DNA of 64,000 bases from Vibrio splendidus 12E03 (GCF_000272105.2 NZ_AJZD02000331.1:33733-97732); one strand, 5' to 3'. Shown: positions 1 to 8,983, counted from the stretch's first letter. Notes: generated by a model from the sequence alone, not told the origin. A program made the numbers and translations.

Positions 1-748
1 GCACCCAGCTTGTAAGCTTCAAACTCTGGGCCACACGCTAGATAACAATGACATCACTTTGCTAACCATTGGTGAGCCAAGTGAAGAAAAGAAAAACATT
101 TGGGTAATTGGTCGCCAACACCCTGGCGAGACTATGGCTGAATGGTTAATCGAAGGTCTGTTGCAACGCCTACTAGATGAAACGGACACAGTAGGTCGTT
201 CTCTGCTAGACAGCGTTGTTTTCCGCGTGGTTCCTAACATGAACCCAGATGGCAGCATCCGCGGTCACCTTCGTACTAATGCGATTGGCGTTAACCTGAA
301 CCGCGAATGGCAATCACCTTCTATGGAACGTAGCCCAGAAGTATTCCTTGTTCGCGAGCGCATGTTAGAAACGGGCGTTGACCTGTGTCTAGACATTCAC
401 GGCGACGAAGCGATTCCATATAACTTTGTAGCAGGTAGCGAAGGCACGCCTTCATACAACGAGCGCATTGCTAAACTAGAGAATCACTTCAAGCAAGCAC
501 TACTGACGATCACGCCAGAGTTCCAAGATGAGTTTGGTTACGATAAAGACGAACCGGGCAAAGCGAATATGACGGTTGGCACAAACTGGATCGGTGAGCA
601 GTTCAAATGCTTAGCTTACACAGTCGAGATGCCATTTAAAGATCACATCAGCCACGCTGACGAACTGTACGGTTGGTCTCCAGAGCGCAGCGTTGCATTT
701 GGTCACGACATGCTAGCAGCGGTTTGGGCGACAGTAGACGAGCTATAA
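1..748 (+). CDS. M14-family zinc carboxypeptidase, 5' end outside window
   Basis: The reading frame is open from base 2 to the stop at 746-748, so the start lies upstream of the window. The visible part carries the M14 zinc-peptidase signature. HPGE (about 119-130) supplies the first His and the Glu ligand, an NPDG...NLNREW segment (about 241-310) matches the substrate-binding Asn/Arg region, LDIHGDE (about 391-411) holds the third zinc ligand, and YTVEMPF near the end contains the probable catalytic Glu. The early VIGRQHPGE segment resembles the cytosolic-carboxypeptidase-like branch of M14. No signal peptide can be judged because the N-terminus is missing. It probably removes C-terminal residues from peptides in the cytoplasm, but the substrate is unknown. 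A terminator hairpin follows at 818-850. Confidence 0.85.
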   Translation, partial: HPACKLQTLGHTLDNNDITLLTIGEPSEEKKNIWVIGRQHPGETMAEWLIEGLLQRLLDETDTVGRSLLDSVVFRVVPNMNPDGSIRGHLRTNAIGVNLNREWQSPSMERSPEVFLVRERMLETGVDLCLDIHGDEAIPYNFVAGSEGTPSYNERIAKLENHFKQALLTITPEFQDEFGYDKDEPGKANMTVGTNWIGEQFKCLAYTVEMPFKDHISHADELYGWSPERSVAFGHDMLAAVWATVDEL

Positions 749-817
749 AACGAACTATAGACAGACTAAGCGCCTTAGTTTGTCCGTGTAGTTAGTTAGC
801 TTGCTTACATATATAGT

Positions 818-850
818 AAAGCCCAGCACTTGAGACAGTGCTGGGCTTTT
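818..850 (+). terminator. Rho-independent terminator after the M14 peptidase
   Basis: A 13-bp stem (AAAGCCCAGCACT pairing with AGTGCTGGGCTTT) with a short loop is followed by a T-run on the plus strand. It sits between two convergent genes. Confidence 0.8.
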
Positions 851-906
851 TAATATCGGCTTTGATGAGAGAATCGAGCTTTAAGGTATCTAACTTTAAA
901 AGCTTT

Positions 907-1263
907 CTAAGCCACTCTCAAGCTTGCAAAAAATACTGGGTATCGCTGTCTGATGTGGCGTTGTTCAGACACCATATCTTTAAAGCTTGGACCTTGTGAT
1001 AACTGAACGATCACTTCATCCCCTTCTTGTCGCAACACCGCACCACTAATATCGATACTGTTGTTGTCATGCAACCTTAGGGTGCCTGCCATTGAAAAGC
1101 CGCGATAAACAGGAATGATGTTACGCATCATCAGGCGGACGCCCTTTTCAGATACTTCACTGACATGAAAAAGCTCATCCTTAATTCGCATCACCGGGCG
1201 TGCCTTTTGAGGGTACTTTAAACGGTAATATTTGCGTTTCTGGGTGAATGACTCTTCACGCAT
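907..1263 (-). CDS. PilZ-domain protein
   Basis: A protein of about 118 residues. The basic RKYYRLKYP segment near the N-terminus and the VSEVSEKGVRL segment about 25 residues later match the two conserved parts of PilZ domains (an Arg-rich stretch, then (D/N)xSxxG). PilZ domains bind cyclic-di-GMP and change the activity of motility, polysaccharide or secretion partners. Here the second motif is EVSEKG, so the usual Asp/Asn is replaced by Glu and binding is not certain. I chose the ATG at 1263 because GGGAG lies six bases upstream. A longer frame to 1329 exists without a good ribosome site. It stands alone between convergent and co-directional neighbours. Confidence 0.75.
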   Translation of the reverse strand: MREESFTQKRKYYRLKYPQKARPVMRIKDELFHVSEVSEKGVRLMMRNIIPVYRGFSMAGTLRLHDNNSIDISGAVLRQEGDEVIVQLSQGPSFKDMVSEQRHIRQRYPVFFASLRVA

Positions 1264-1513
1264 TAGTGACTCCCTGTCTCTGTTATTCTTTAAAGCGAGC
1301 TGACCGTCTGCTTCAGTTATCATCAGCAATGGCTCTTCTTAATCTTCAATTTGGCTTCAAAATAAATACATTCACCAAATTAATATCTGATTATTATATC
1401 GACTTTATAATCTAATGCTTTAGGCATTTATGCAGAGAGATAAGGATTCCCTAAGATTCAGTGAAAAGTGAGATATGAGTCGTATCTGTTAACGCTTCTA
1501 TCAAGCTTTAAAC

Positions 1514-2140
1514 CTAGAGCTGAAACAAAGCCAGCTGAATGCTGAAACCCACAAATAGCACACCACAAACCATGTTCATCATTTGCGAGGTACGCTTTTG
1601 AACCAACAAACGCTTAAACGTATCCGCCATTAAGATCACGACTAAGAACCACGTCGACACCACTATCGCTTGAATCCCGCCAAGCATTAGGCTGTCTGAC
1701 ACAATCGCGTCTGTGGTAACGAACTGAGGGAATATCGAGAGATAAAACAGCACAATTTTAGGGTTAAGTAGATTGGTCAATAGCCCCTTTAAGAACTGAT
1801 GATAAAGCTTACTCCCAGATGCACTCACTACAGAAAGCACACCTTCTTGCGCACGCAATGCCGCCCGAAAATGGTTGTAACCAAGCCAGATGAGATACAA
1901 AACCCCAGCCCACTTCAGCCCTTCAAACGCCATTGGTGTTTTTGACAACAACAGGCTTATGCCATTGGCTGAGATAAAAGCGTGGAAAAAGAAACCACAA
2001 GACACGCCTAACACATTAACAAACGCGAACAACTTCCTTTGCGTCAACGCTGTGCTTAATACTAACAATGCGTTAGGGCCAGGAATAATGGCAATAAAAA
2101 ACACAATGACAATGAACAGCCAGATACTATCCCAACTCAT
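1514..2140 (-). CDS. LysE/RhtB-family amino-acid exporter
   Basis: A 208-residue, very hydrophobic protein with about six membrane segments. The N-terminal FFIAIIPGPNALLVL matches the PGPN signature of the LysE/RhtB exporter family, and the length is typical. Members export amino acids or small related metabolites across the inner membrane. The substrate cannot be told from sequence. The gene is monocistronic, with about 200 bases on either side. A 115-residue frame on the opposite strand (1890-2237) is a shadow. Confidence 0.85.
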   Translation of the reverse strand: MSWDSIWLFIVIVFFIAIIPGPNALLVLSTALTQRKLFAFVNVLGVSCGFFFHAFISANGISLLLSKTPMAFEGLKWAGVLYLIWLGYNHFRAALRAQEGVLSVVSASGSKLYHQFLKGLLTNLLNPKIVLFYLSIFPQFVTTDAIVSDSLMLGGIQAIVVSTWFLVVILMADTFKRLLVQKRTSQMMNMVCGVLFVGFSIQLALFQL

Positions 2141-2351
2141 TTCTATCTCTTTTTACGTATCATTTTTGAGGCGGTCATTGTACGTCCATTCAATCCCATT
2201 ACAATATGCTCAACGTTTAATTAACTCATACGGCTAACAAACGAAATTAGCGAATATAATAAGAACGTTTATGGTCTAACGTTACAAAACTGATTCTCTA
2301 ACATTTGTAGCCCTGTTAGACTCCACCTCCCTTTTCATACTTGGTTCATTT

Positions 2352-3590
2352 ATGTCATTTGATAACCTAACCCTTAACGCAAAAACCGTCGCGGCGATAC
2401 CATCTCAATTCGATAAACCGACAGAGATACAACAAGCGGTAATTCCTACGATTATTGCTGGGAAAGACGTGCTGGCGTTGGCTCAAACGGGTAGCGGGAA
2501 AACATTGGCGTTTGGCTTACCTTTGCTGAACAACATCAACCATGATGTAAATGAACTGCAAGCACTGGTTATCGTTCCAACACGTGAACTTGCGTCTCAA
2601 GTTGCTGAGTCTTTAGAGCCGATCGCAACCGCTCTTAATATCAGTATGATTACGTTGACGGGCGGTGTGAACGCGGATGACCAACAACAGCAATTATTAA
2701 CCAAACCACAGCTTGCTATCGCAACACCGGGGCGCTTGCTGGCTGTCATCAAGAGTGATGAATTGGAGTTAACTCAATGTGTGTCATTGGTTCTTGATGA
2801 AGCAGACCGATTAATCGACATGGGCTTTTGGCCAGATATTCAAGCAATCACCGAAGCTCTGCCAGCGAAACGACAGTCACTGCTATTCTCAGCAACACTT
2901 CCTCCAGAGTTAGTTAATCAGGCTGAAACGCTTTTATCAAACCCAGAGAAGATCACAACTCACCAAGAAAACAGCGTTGTCGAAACCATTGAAGAAACAC
3001 TGTATCTCGTGAACAAAGGCAGCAAGGCTCAAGCTCTGATTGCCCTACTTAATCAAAACCAATGGCCGCAGGTGTTGGTTTTTATTGGCGCCAAAGACAA
3101 TGCAGATGCGTTAACCAAGCGATTGAACAAAGCCAAGATCAGCGTGAGTGCGTTACATGGCAACAAGAGCCAAGAAGAGCGCGCGCAGGCATTAGAGAGT
3201 TTCAAAAATGGCGAAACTCGTGTGCTTATCGCAACCGATGTGATGGCTCGTGGCATCCATATTGATCAGCTACCTGTTGTGATCAACTTTGAATTGCCCT
3301 CTCACTCAGCAACTTATGTACATCGCGTAGGAAGAACGGCGAGAGCAGGAAGCGCAGGCTGTGCTATCTCACTGGTTAGCCACGGTGAAAACGAGTACCT
3401 CAATGCGATTCGAACTCTGACCAATAAAGCACTGCCACTACAATCTTTGGAAGGTTTCCCTGTAACTGATAAACCTGCATCAGAATCAACAGCTCGTAAG
3501 CGTCCGCCAAAAGACAAAATGGCCAACCGACGAACAGCAAAGAAGAAGAGCATCAAACAATTTAAGAGCAAACCAAACAGCTCAAAGTAA
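2352..3590 (+). CDS. DEAD-box ATP-dependent RNA helicase, RhlE-like
   Basis: A 412-residue helicase with all DEAD-box motifs in order: Q motif (PTEIQ, about 26), motif I AQTGSGKT (about 44), Ia PTRELA, Ib TPGRL, II DEAD (about 148), III SAT (about 179), V ATDVMARG and VI HRVGRTAR (about 330). A lysine/arginine-rich tail of about 50 residues follows and probably adds non-specific RNA binding. Such proteins unwind short RNA duplexes in ribosome assembly, mRNA decay or cold adaptation. The length and tail fit the RhlE group best, but assignment to one E. coli gene is not secure. The stop codon lies inside a 20-bp tandem duplication (3579-3618). Confidence 0.92.
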   Translation: MSFDNLTLNAKTVAAIPSQFDKPTEIQQAVIPTIIAGKDVLALAQTGSGKTLAFGLPLLNNINHDVNELQALVIVPTRELASQVAESLEPIATALNISMITLTGGVNADDQQQQLLTKPQLAIATPGRLLAVIKSDELELTQCVSLVLDEADRLIDMGFWPDIQAITEALPAKRQSLLFSATLPPELVNQAETLLSNPEKITTHQENSVVETIEETLYLVNKGSKAQALIALLNQNQWPQVLVFIGAKDNADALTKRLNKAKISVSALHGNKSQEERAQALESFKNGETRVLIATDVMARGIHIDQLPVVINFELPSHSATYVHRVGRTARAGSAGCAISLVSHGENEYLNAIRTLTNKALPLQSLEGFPVTDKPASESTARKRPPKDKMANRRTAKKKSIKQFKSKPNSSK

Positions 3591-3618
3591 CCAGAAATAG
3601 CTCTAAGTAACCAGAAAT
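3579..3618. repeat. 20-bp tandem duplication across a stop codon
   Basis: Two adjacent 20-base copies (3579-3598 and 3599-3618) differ at one base: AGCTCAAAGTAACCAGAAAT and AGCTCTAAGTAACCAGAAAT. The first copy contains the helicase stop codon. Confidence 0.9.
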
Positions 3619-3627
3619 AGAATGGTC

Positions 3628-3651
3628 AGCTCAGTTTGTACTGGGCTTTTT
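3628..3651 (+). terminator. Probable terminator after the helicase gene
   Basis: An 8-bp stem (AGCTCAGT with ACTGGGCT, one G-T pair), a 4-base loop and a run of five T. Confidence 0.6.
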
Positions 3652-3843
3652 CATATGCAACAAAATACAAATTCACACCCAAAAACTTCCCTAAAGTTGC
3701 CAACTTAAATGACACTTTTGTGAATTATGATGCCAACGTATTGATTCTTGGTTGCTCAAAAAAAATACTCTTAAATCACGTTGACGCCCCTATGTCTGGC
3801 AACTAGATTTTTCTATTAGTGTCTACAACAGGAGGTCATTGAA

Positions 3844-4065
3844 ATGAAACGTGCTAGCTCTACATATCGATTACAACTGATTAAGGAAGTGGCAACCCGC
3901 CGAGATCGTCAACGTTCCAATGACCCGATGGCAAACTACATACAAACCCTAATAGATAATAAAGATGATTGTGATACCTCGGTGGAACGCAACCAGAGGT
4001 TCAGTGGCAGTCATTTTGATGAACACATAGGTGGTTGGGTAAGCGACCACTGGGGTAATAAGTAG
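3844..4065 (+). CDS. Small conserved-looking protein of unknown function
   Basis: A 73-residue protein preceded by a near-perfect ribosome-binding site (ACAGGAGG, eight bases before ATG). This strongly supports translation. The N-terminal half is basic (KRASSTYRLQLIKEV then RRDRQRS). The C-terminal half is more acidic and ends in HFDEHIGGWVSDHWGNK, rich in aromatic residues. It has no signal peptide, membrane segment or cysteine pair motif, and I do not recognise a family. It is transcribed alone, with about 190 bases upstream available for a promoter and about 100 bases before the next gene. Confidence 0.7.
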   Translation: MKRASSTYRLQLIKEVATRRDRQRSNDPMANYIQTLIDNKDDCDTSVERNQRFSGSHFDEHIGGWVSDHWGNK

Positions 4066-4162
4066 GACAACGAGAGTAATCCAACCAGCATAACCGCTGT
4101 AGAATTCGTCTCCGCATTAACCTATCATCTGCAAAAATTCCCTATCCTAGAGTAAGCAGAAA

Positions 4163-4495
4163 GTGTCTGAGTTAAAAAGAGAAAAAGAAGTGATGGTTGC
4201 CTTCCAAGTGATACCTCGCGTTAAAGAAGGCAACAACTTCGAAGTGGTTGATAAAGCCATTGAAGTTGTGAAAGCTGCCGATGTACCTTTCCAAGTCGGT
4301 GCGATGGAAACCACGATGAAAGGTGAACTCAACCAATTACTCGATATCGTTAAAAAGGCAGAACAAGCTTGCTACGATGCAGGGGCTGTAGAAGTGATCA
4401 CGAACATTAAGATTCACAGTAAAACCACCGAAGCTGATGATACATTTTGCACGTACCATCGTGGTGTAACGAAAGCGAATCACATGTTTGTTTAA
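4163..4495 (+). CDS. MTH1187/YqgV-type thiamine-binding protein
   Basis: A protein of about 100 residues related to the DUF77 (MTH1187/YkoF-like) family. Recognisable parts are the first strand MVAFQVIPRV, the VGAMETTMKGEL segment and the VITNIKIH segment near the C-terminus. Members form small ferredoxin-like oligomers and some bind thiamine or hydroxymethylpyrimidine. The physiological role is unclear. Two starts are possible: GTG at 4163 (110 residues, TAAG six bases upstream) or ATG at 4193 (100 residues, closer to the usual family length). No thiamine riboswitch is visible upstream. Confidence 0.8.
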   Translation: MSELKREKEVMVAFQVIPRVKEGNNFEVVDKAIEVVKAADVPFQVGAMETTMKGELNQLLDIVKKAEQACYDAGAVEVITNIKIHSKTTEADDTFCTYHRGVTKANHMFV

Positions 4496-4552
4496 TCGCA
4501 TTTTTGTTTCTGAAAACTGAACTTTAAGAAAGACTCTGAAGAACCAGTGGTG

Positions 4553-4720
4553 TTATTGGAAAGGCATGTCTGAGAGGTGAGAAAGGATTTCCATTCGTTC
4601 TTCTTCTGACATCGAATGCCAATCACGCGGAGCCTCTTCAGGGTCATCTTTCGCCCCGATCGGTTTTCGGTCAAGTGCTTTAACTGGCTCTTTTTTGATT
4701 TTGACGTTCTTTTTATTCAT
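4553..4720 (-). CDS. 55-residue small protein
   Basis: The ATG at 4720 is preceded by AAGGAG at a suitable distance and opens a 55-codon frame ending in TAA at 4553-4555. The product starts with a lysine-rich stretch (MNKKNVKIKKEPVKALDRKP). An acidic middle follows, then a short amphipathic helix (SMSEEERMEILSHLSDMP). The basic-then-acidic layout and the helix look like a small cytosolic protein, but I do not recognise a family. The neighbouring minus-strand DUF1289 gene (4830-5093) lies upstream by about 110 bases. A longer overlapping frame at 4492-4674 lacks these coding signs. Confidence 0.65.
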   Translation of the reverse strand: MNKKNVKIKKEPVKALDRKPIGAKDDPEEAPRDWHSMSEEERMEILSHLSDMPFQ

Positions 4721-4829
4721 ACCGACATCACTCCTTCAGGTACAAAGGTACCTACCTTAATATTACACCCCAACCATTATGTAAAGTAATAGTTACCTCG
4801 GAGTTAAATAAAATCTTGATACTTTCTCT

Positions 4830-5093
4830 TTAACCAAAAAGATCTCTTTGGGGACTTGTATTTCCCTCTTCGTCTACCGGCTGACCAACTAAGTTGTTTT
4901 GCTTCATTATTTTTCTTCTATAGCGCTGACGACACAACTTTATCACGTGCAATTGTTCTGACGGTGTCATCGACATCCAATTAAAGCGCTCTTCTCTTTT
5001 GCGCATACAACCATTGCAATAGCCTTTGTCATCGCTTGAACAAACCCCAACGCAAGGGCTTGGAACTTGGAAAAACTCTAACTGCTCCACCAC
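4830..5093 (-). CDS. DUF1289 family cysteine-rich protein
   Basis: An 87-residue protein. The four-cysteine pattern PCVGVC...GYCNGCMRKREE near the N-terminus, followed by W and an R-rich helix, is diagnostic of DUF1289 (previously suggested to hold an iron-sulfur cluster or zinc). The function is unknown. The start ATG at 5093 has GGAGACG upstream. It is transcribed alone and diverges from the META lipoprotein gene. Confidence 0.85.
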   Translation of the reverse strand: MVEQLEFFQVPSPCVGVCSSDDKGYCNGCMRKREERFNWMSMTPSEQLHVIKLCRQRYRRKIMKQNNLVGQPVDEEGNTSPQRDLFG

Positions 5094-5281
5094 GTCTCCT
5101 TACACATTCAAAACTATGCTTACTATCTCAAAAATAAGCGATTAATTTGTCGCCTAGCTCATGAAATTCATACTAAACTATGACCTTATACTGACACATA
5201 TAGTGTTTTGTAAACTATACTTTGAACCCATCAAGTTACACTTATTCGGTAACTTCGTTCTTTCCTTTGGAGCCTTATAAT

Positions 5282-5728
5282 ATGAAGTTTAGTTCAAAAA
5301 AATTACTAGCAGTAGCCGCTTTACCTATGATGCTAGCAGCATGCACAACAACAGGTGACAACGCGATGCAAGTAACACCAACCGATCTACAGCACCATAA
5401 TTGGGAACTTGCACAAATTGATGGCAAGGACATTGTGAAAAGCGAAGACCAAGCAGCTCCTCGTCTAGAGATCGGCGAAAAAATGACTGCGAACGGCATG
5501 GCTGGTTGTAACAACTTCTTCGGTCAAGGCGAATTGAAAGACGGTCAATTCCGTATCAAGCAAATGGGCATGACAATGAAAATGTGTCACGGCTCTGCGA
5601 TGGAAATCGAACAATCGGTTTCTGCTACTCTAAGCGAGTGGAGCGACGTAACTCTAACAAACGATACGCTAGTACTGAAAAACGATGTACACACGCTAAC
5701 GTACACAATTCGTGACTGGGTAAACTAA
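5282..5728 (+). CDS. META-domain (HslJ-like) lipoprotein
   Basis: A 148-residue protein with a lipoprotein signal (MKFSSKKLL..., lipobox LAAC at about residues 17-20), so it should be acylated and membrane-anchored in the periplasm. The rest matches the META domain: the WELAQIDGK opening strand, GMAGCNNFFGQGEL (about 77-90) and the closing TLTYTIRDWV strand. META/HslJ proteins are linked to heat shock and novobiocin resistance in E. coli and to motility in Leishmania, but their biochemical role is unclear. I chose ATG 5282, with GGAG nine bases upstream. A TTG at 5222 would put 20 residues before the signal peptide. Confidence 0.85.
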   Translation: MKFSSKKLLAVAALPMMLAACTTTGDNAMQVTPTDLQHHNWELAQIDGKDIVKSEDQAAPRLEIGEKMTANGMAGCNNFFGQGELKDGQFRIKQMGMTMKMCHGSAMEIEQSVSATLSEWSDVTLTNDTLVLKNDVHTLTYTIRDWVN

Positions 5729-5754
5729 TCCGTCATCGAAACCAAATACTGATT

Positions 5755-5779
5755 AAAGGAGCCTGATGGCTCCTTTTTT
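5755..5779 (+). terminator. Terminator after the META lipoprotein gene
   Basis: The stem AAAGGAGCC/GGCTCCTTT with a TGAT loop is followed by T residues. Confidence 0.85.
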
Positions 5780-6110
5780 ATTGCCAGCTTGCCGTCACTA
5801 CTTCTTCAAAATTGACGCTCATCGCCGACTTTTCGTACCAACCTCCAATAAACCTCAAAAATCTCTCATTTAGATGCAATAAATTCAACGGTTCAGCGGT
5901 CTGTTGCTAGGATGGCAAAAGCCTAGAGTCTGTCGAGTTTTCAAGATGATTACAGATCGAACAAAACTCAACCGTGAACTCCCTGCTTGTTCTCAAGTAA
6001 TTGATTGAATTTACTGTTGAATTAGAATTTATTTCAGAAACAGATAGAATAACTGTAGGGAGTTTGAAAATACAATGCTCTTGCCCGTTCACTACCAAAT
6101 GGAAAAGTTT
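5780..6110. other. Upstream region of ynjB
   Basis: About 330 bases with no coding frame that I believe. It should carry the ynjBCDF promoter. Two modest inverted repeats are visible: CTAGG/CCTAG at 5907-5926 and GAGTTTT/AAAACTC at 5935-5969. I see no thiamine or other known riboswitch motif. Confidence 0.4.
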
Positions 6111-7277
6111 ATGAACAAGATAGTAAGTACGTTAGGAATCATGGCAACCGTTGCATACAGCGCAACCATTTATGCTGATGAAGCAACATCCACCGACAGT
6201 TGGAACCAAATAGAACAGCAGGCAGAGGGAGAAACTGTCTACTTTCACGCTTGGGGCGGAAGCCAAGAGATCAATCGTTACTTACAGTGGGCAGGCAATA
6301 AATTACAAAGTGACTACGGTGTCACGTTGAAGCATGTGAAAGTAACCGATATTGCGGAAACCACCACTCGACTGCTCGCTGAAAAAGCGGCAGGAAAGAA
6401 CAGTGACGGCAGCGTCGATATCGTCTGGATCAATGGCGAGAACTTCCGTTCGATGAAAGACAACGCGCTATTGTTTGGGCCATTTACGGAATCACTTCCA
6501 AATTGGCAGTATGTCGATAAGTCTTTGCCAATCGATGTTGATTTCTCGGAGCCGACAGAAGGCTTAGAAGCACCGTGGGGGGTTGGGCAACTTGTGTTCA
6601 TTCACGACCAAGAGACGCTGCACAATCCACCACAATCATTCTCTGAGATGTTGAGCTACGCTCAGGCTTTTCCGAACCGATTAAGCTACCCTCGTCCACC
6701 AGAATTTCATGGCACGAGCTTCATTAAGTCTCTACTGATTGAACTAACAAACAATAACCCTGCGCTGGCTCAGCCGGTTTCAGAAGATAACTTCCAAGCG
6801 GTAACAGCGCCACTTTGGGCTTACTTAGATAAATTCCATAAAGTGGCATGGCGCGGTGGCAAACAATTCCCAGCAGGTACATCAGAAAGCATCCAACTTC
6901 TAGATGATGGACAACTCGACCTCGCGATTACCTTCAATCCAAACTCTGTATATTCAGCGCAGGCAAGTGGCCGTTTAGCGGAAACCACCAAGGCTTATGC
7001 TCTAGAAAGCGGCGCTCTATCTAATATTCACTTCCTTGCAATCCCTTGGAATGCCAATGCAACTTCAGGCGCTCAAGTGACCATCAACTTCTTATTGAGC
7101 CCAGAAGCGCAATCTCGCAAGGGTGACCTTAATGTTTGGGGCGATCCTTCAGTATTGAACAGCAAGTACCTCACTGGCAGTGCTAAAAATACTCAGCAAT
7201 TTAAGTCGGTTGATGAACCACACCCAAGCTGGCAAAACGCGCTCGAGAAAGAGTGGCTTAAGCGATACGGTAACTAG
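6111..7277 (+). CDS. ynjB: ABC transporter substrate-binding protein YnjB
   Basis: A 388-residue periplasmic binding protein. It begins with a signal peptide (MNKIVSTLGIMATVAYSATIYA, probable cleavage before DEA) and continues with a YFHAWGGSQEINRYLQW segment typical of YnjB. VDIVWINGENF and the C-terminal FLLSPEAQ region fit the iron/thiamine/spermidine-type binding fold. It should deliver an unidentified ligand to the YnjCD membrane complex. I chose ATG 6111, with GGAAAA just upstream and a clean signal peptide. In-frame ATGs at 6075 and 6099 lack ribosome sites. It leads a four-gene operon with gaps of 5 bases or less. Confidence 0.85.
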   Translation: MNKIVSTLGIMATVAYSATIYADEATSTDSWNQIEQQAEGETVYFHAWGGSQEINRYLQWAGNKLQSDYGVTLKHVKVTDIAETTTRLLAEKAAGKNSDGSVDIVWINGENFRSMKDNALLFGPFTESLPNWQYVDKSLPIDVDFSEPTEGLEAPWGVGQLVFIHDQETLHNPPQSFSEMLSYAQAFPNRLSYPRPPEFHGTSFIKSLLIELTNNNPALAQPVSEDNFQAVTAPLWAYLDKFHKVAWRGGKQFPAGTSESIQLLDDGQLDLAITFNPNSVYSAQASGRLAETTKAYALESGALSNIHFLAIPWNANATSGAQVTINFLLSPEAQSRKGDLNVWGDPSVLNSKYLTGSAKNTQQFKSVDEPHPSWQNALEKEWLKRYGN

Positions 7278-7282
7278 TCTTC

Positions 7283-8983
7283 ATGCTACGCGCTCTATAT
7301 TTTGTTGTTATAGCTGTGTGCATTACTCCAACCATTCCTGGGGTAGCGGGAGTGGTGGCTTCGTCACTGAGTTTCATCCCGCCCCTAGGTTTAGATGAGC
7401 CAACACTCAACGGTTTTGACCAAGTATTTCAATGGGAAGGGGCTTGGCACTCTATTGGCTTAAGCCTAGGCGCAGCGATTGCAAGCAGCTATATAGCCTG
7501 CTTCCTGACCTTTTGTATTCTTCAAGCCTCTTGGGGAAACAAGTTTTGGAAAAAGATTGAGTTAACGCTATCGCCAATGCTTGCCATTCCACATGTGGCT
7601 TTCGCTATCGGCTTTGCATTTCTGTTTAGCCCAACGGGGCTTGGCGCAAGAGCCGTACATCACTTGCTCGGCGAATCGGCTACCAGCTCTGAGTTGGCGT
7701 TATTGGTGAAAGACCCATACGCGTTTGGCTTAATCATTATGCTCGCACTCAAAGAAGTCCCTTTCTTGTTGCTGATGAGCATTTCGATACTTCAGCAAAT
7801 TGATGTAGAGCGTGTCACTAAGGTCAGTGCATCTCTGGGTTATAGCCGTGCTCAGATCTGGTGGAAATGTATTTTCCCACAATGGTTTACTAAGCTTCGC
7901 TTCCCAATACTGGCAGTACTCGCTTACAGTGTCTCGGTTGTCGATATTGCTCTGATCATTGGCCCAACCAACCCGCCGACCTTTGCCGTTTTGGTATGGC
8001 AATGGTTCAACGACCCTGACCTTAACCTACTCCCGCGAGCTGCTGCTGGTGCCATCGTTTTATTTGGTTTAGCTTCGTTGATCATCGCCTTGGCGCGTTT
8101 ATTTGAATGGGCAATTCTTAAGTACTTTCGAACTTGGCAGTATTCAGGACGAACAGGGGCAAACCTTCCGGGGAAAACCGTATTCACAATCCTTGCTAGC
8201 CTTTCACTGCTGATCATTCCTTTAATGGTAATTTGGAGCGTTGCTCAGCGTTGGCGTTTTCCTGATTTACTGCCGAGCCGCTACAGCAAGCGTTTCTGGG
8301 AGTTCGAATGGGATGGCATCATGAGTACTGTGGGTCAAAGCTTTTGGATTGGTCTTATTGCCGCTTCAATCGCTTTGTTGCTTGCGCTGGTGGCTCACGA
8401 ATACAGAATCAAATACAAGTGGCAAGTGCCCGGTTTTATCATCGCGATTCCAATGCTAATACCTCAACTCTCGGTATTGTTTGGTATGCAAGTCACGACC
8501 CTCTACATCGGCAGTAGTGCCTATGAGTTCTGGGTGATTTGGGCGCATGTTTTCTTTGCTTTCCCGTTTGTGTATCTGTCTTTGGACGGCCCGTGGAAAA
8601 GCTTCAATGATGGGTTGATTAAAGCATCGCTGAGCCTAGGTAAATCGCCATTTCAGAGTTGGTACTCAATCAAACTGCCAATTTTGCTTCCTGCGATTGC
8701 CTTTGCTTGGGCGGTCGGGATCAGTGTGAGTTTGGCCCAGTACCTTCCAACATTGATGCTCGGCGCGGGCCGCATTAGCACGATCACCACAGAAGCCGTT
8801 GCCCTAACCAGTGGTTTCGACCGCAGGGTGACAGCAATCTATGCCATTTGGCAGGCCCTATTGCCTCTGTTCTTTTTCTCTTTAGCGATATTAGTCAGCC
8901 GACTTCAACTTAGATATCGCCGTCTTACTTTTAAAGGTCTCCTAAGTAATGAGTCTGTACCTCAACGACCTCGCCATCCGTAA
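7283..8983 (+). CDS. ynjC: Fused ABC permease YnjC
   Basis: A 566-residue inner-membrane protein made of two permease halves in one chain. Each half ends in an EAA-type cytoplasmic loop that contacts the ATPase: ASLGYSRAQIWWKCIFP (about 174-190) and ASLSLGKSPFQSWYSIKLP (about 450-470). About twelve membrane segments are visible. With YnjB and YnjD it forms a binding-protein-dependent importer of unknown substrate. It begins five bases after ynjB and overlaps ynjD by 35 bases, so translation is probably coupled. Confidence 0.85.
   Translation: MLRALYFVVIAVCITPTIPGVAGVVASSLSFIPPLGLDEPTLNGFDQVFQWEGAWHSIGLSLGAAIASSYIACFLTFCILQASWGNKFWKKIELTLSPMLAIPHVAFAIGFAFLFSPTGLGARAVHHLLGESATSSELALLVKDPYAFGLIIMLALKEVPFLLLMSISILQQIDVERVTKVSASLGYSRAQIWWKCIFPQWFTKLRFPILAVLAYSVSVVDIALIIGPTNPPTFAVLVWQWFNDPDLNLLPRAAAGAIVLFGLASLIIALARLFEWAILKYFRTWQYSGRTGANLPGKTVFTILASLSLLIIPLMVIWSVAQRWRFPDLLPSRYSKRFWEFEWDGIMSTVGQSFWIGLIAASIALLLALVAHEYRIKYKWQVPGFIIAIPMLIPQLSVLFGMQVTTLYIGSSAYEFWVIWAHVFFAFPFVYLSLDGPWKSFNDGLIKASLSLGKSPFQSWYSIKLPILLPAIAFAWAVGISVSLAQYLPTLMLGAGRISTITTEAVALTSGFDRRVTAIYAIWQALLPLFFFSLAILVSRLQLRYRRLTFKGLLSNESVPQRPRHP

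Noticed and set aside
1890..2237. A 115-residue frame opposite the LysE-type gene
   Set aside because: The LysE-type frame has a clear family match. The opposite frame is a low-quality shadow.
4492..4674. A 60-residue minus-strand frame
   Set aside because: It overlaps the better-supported 55-codon gene (4553-4720) in another frame and has no ribosome site.
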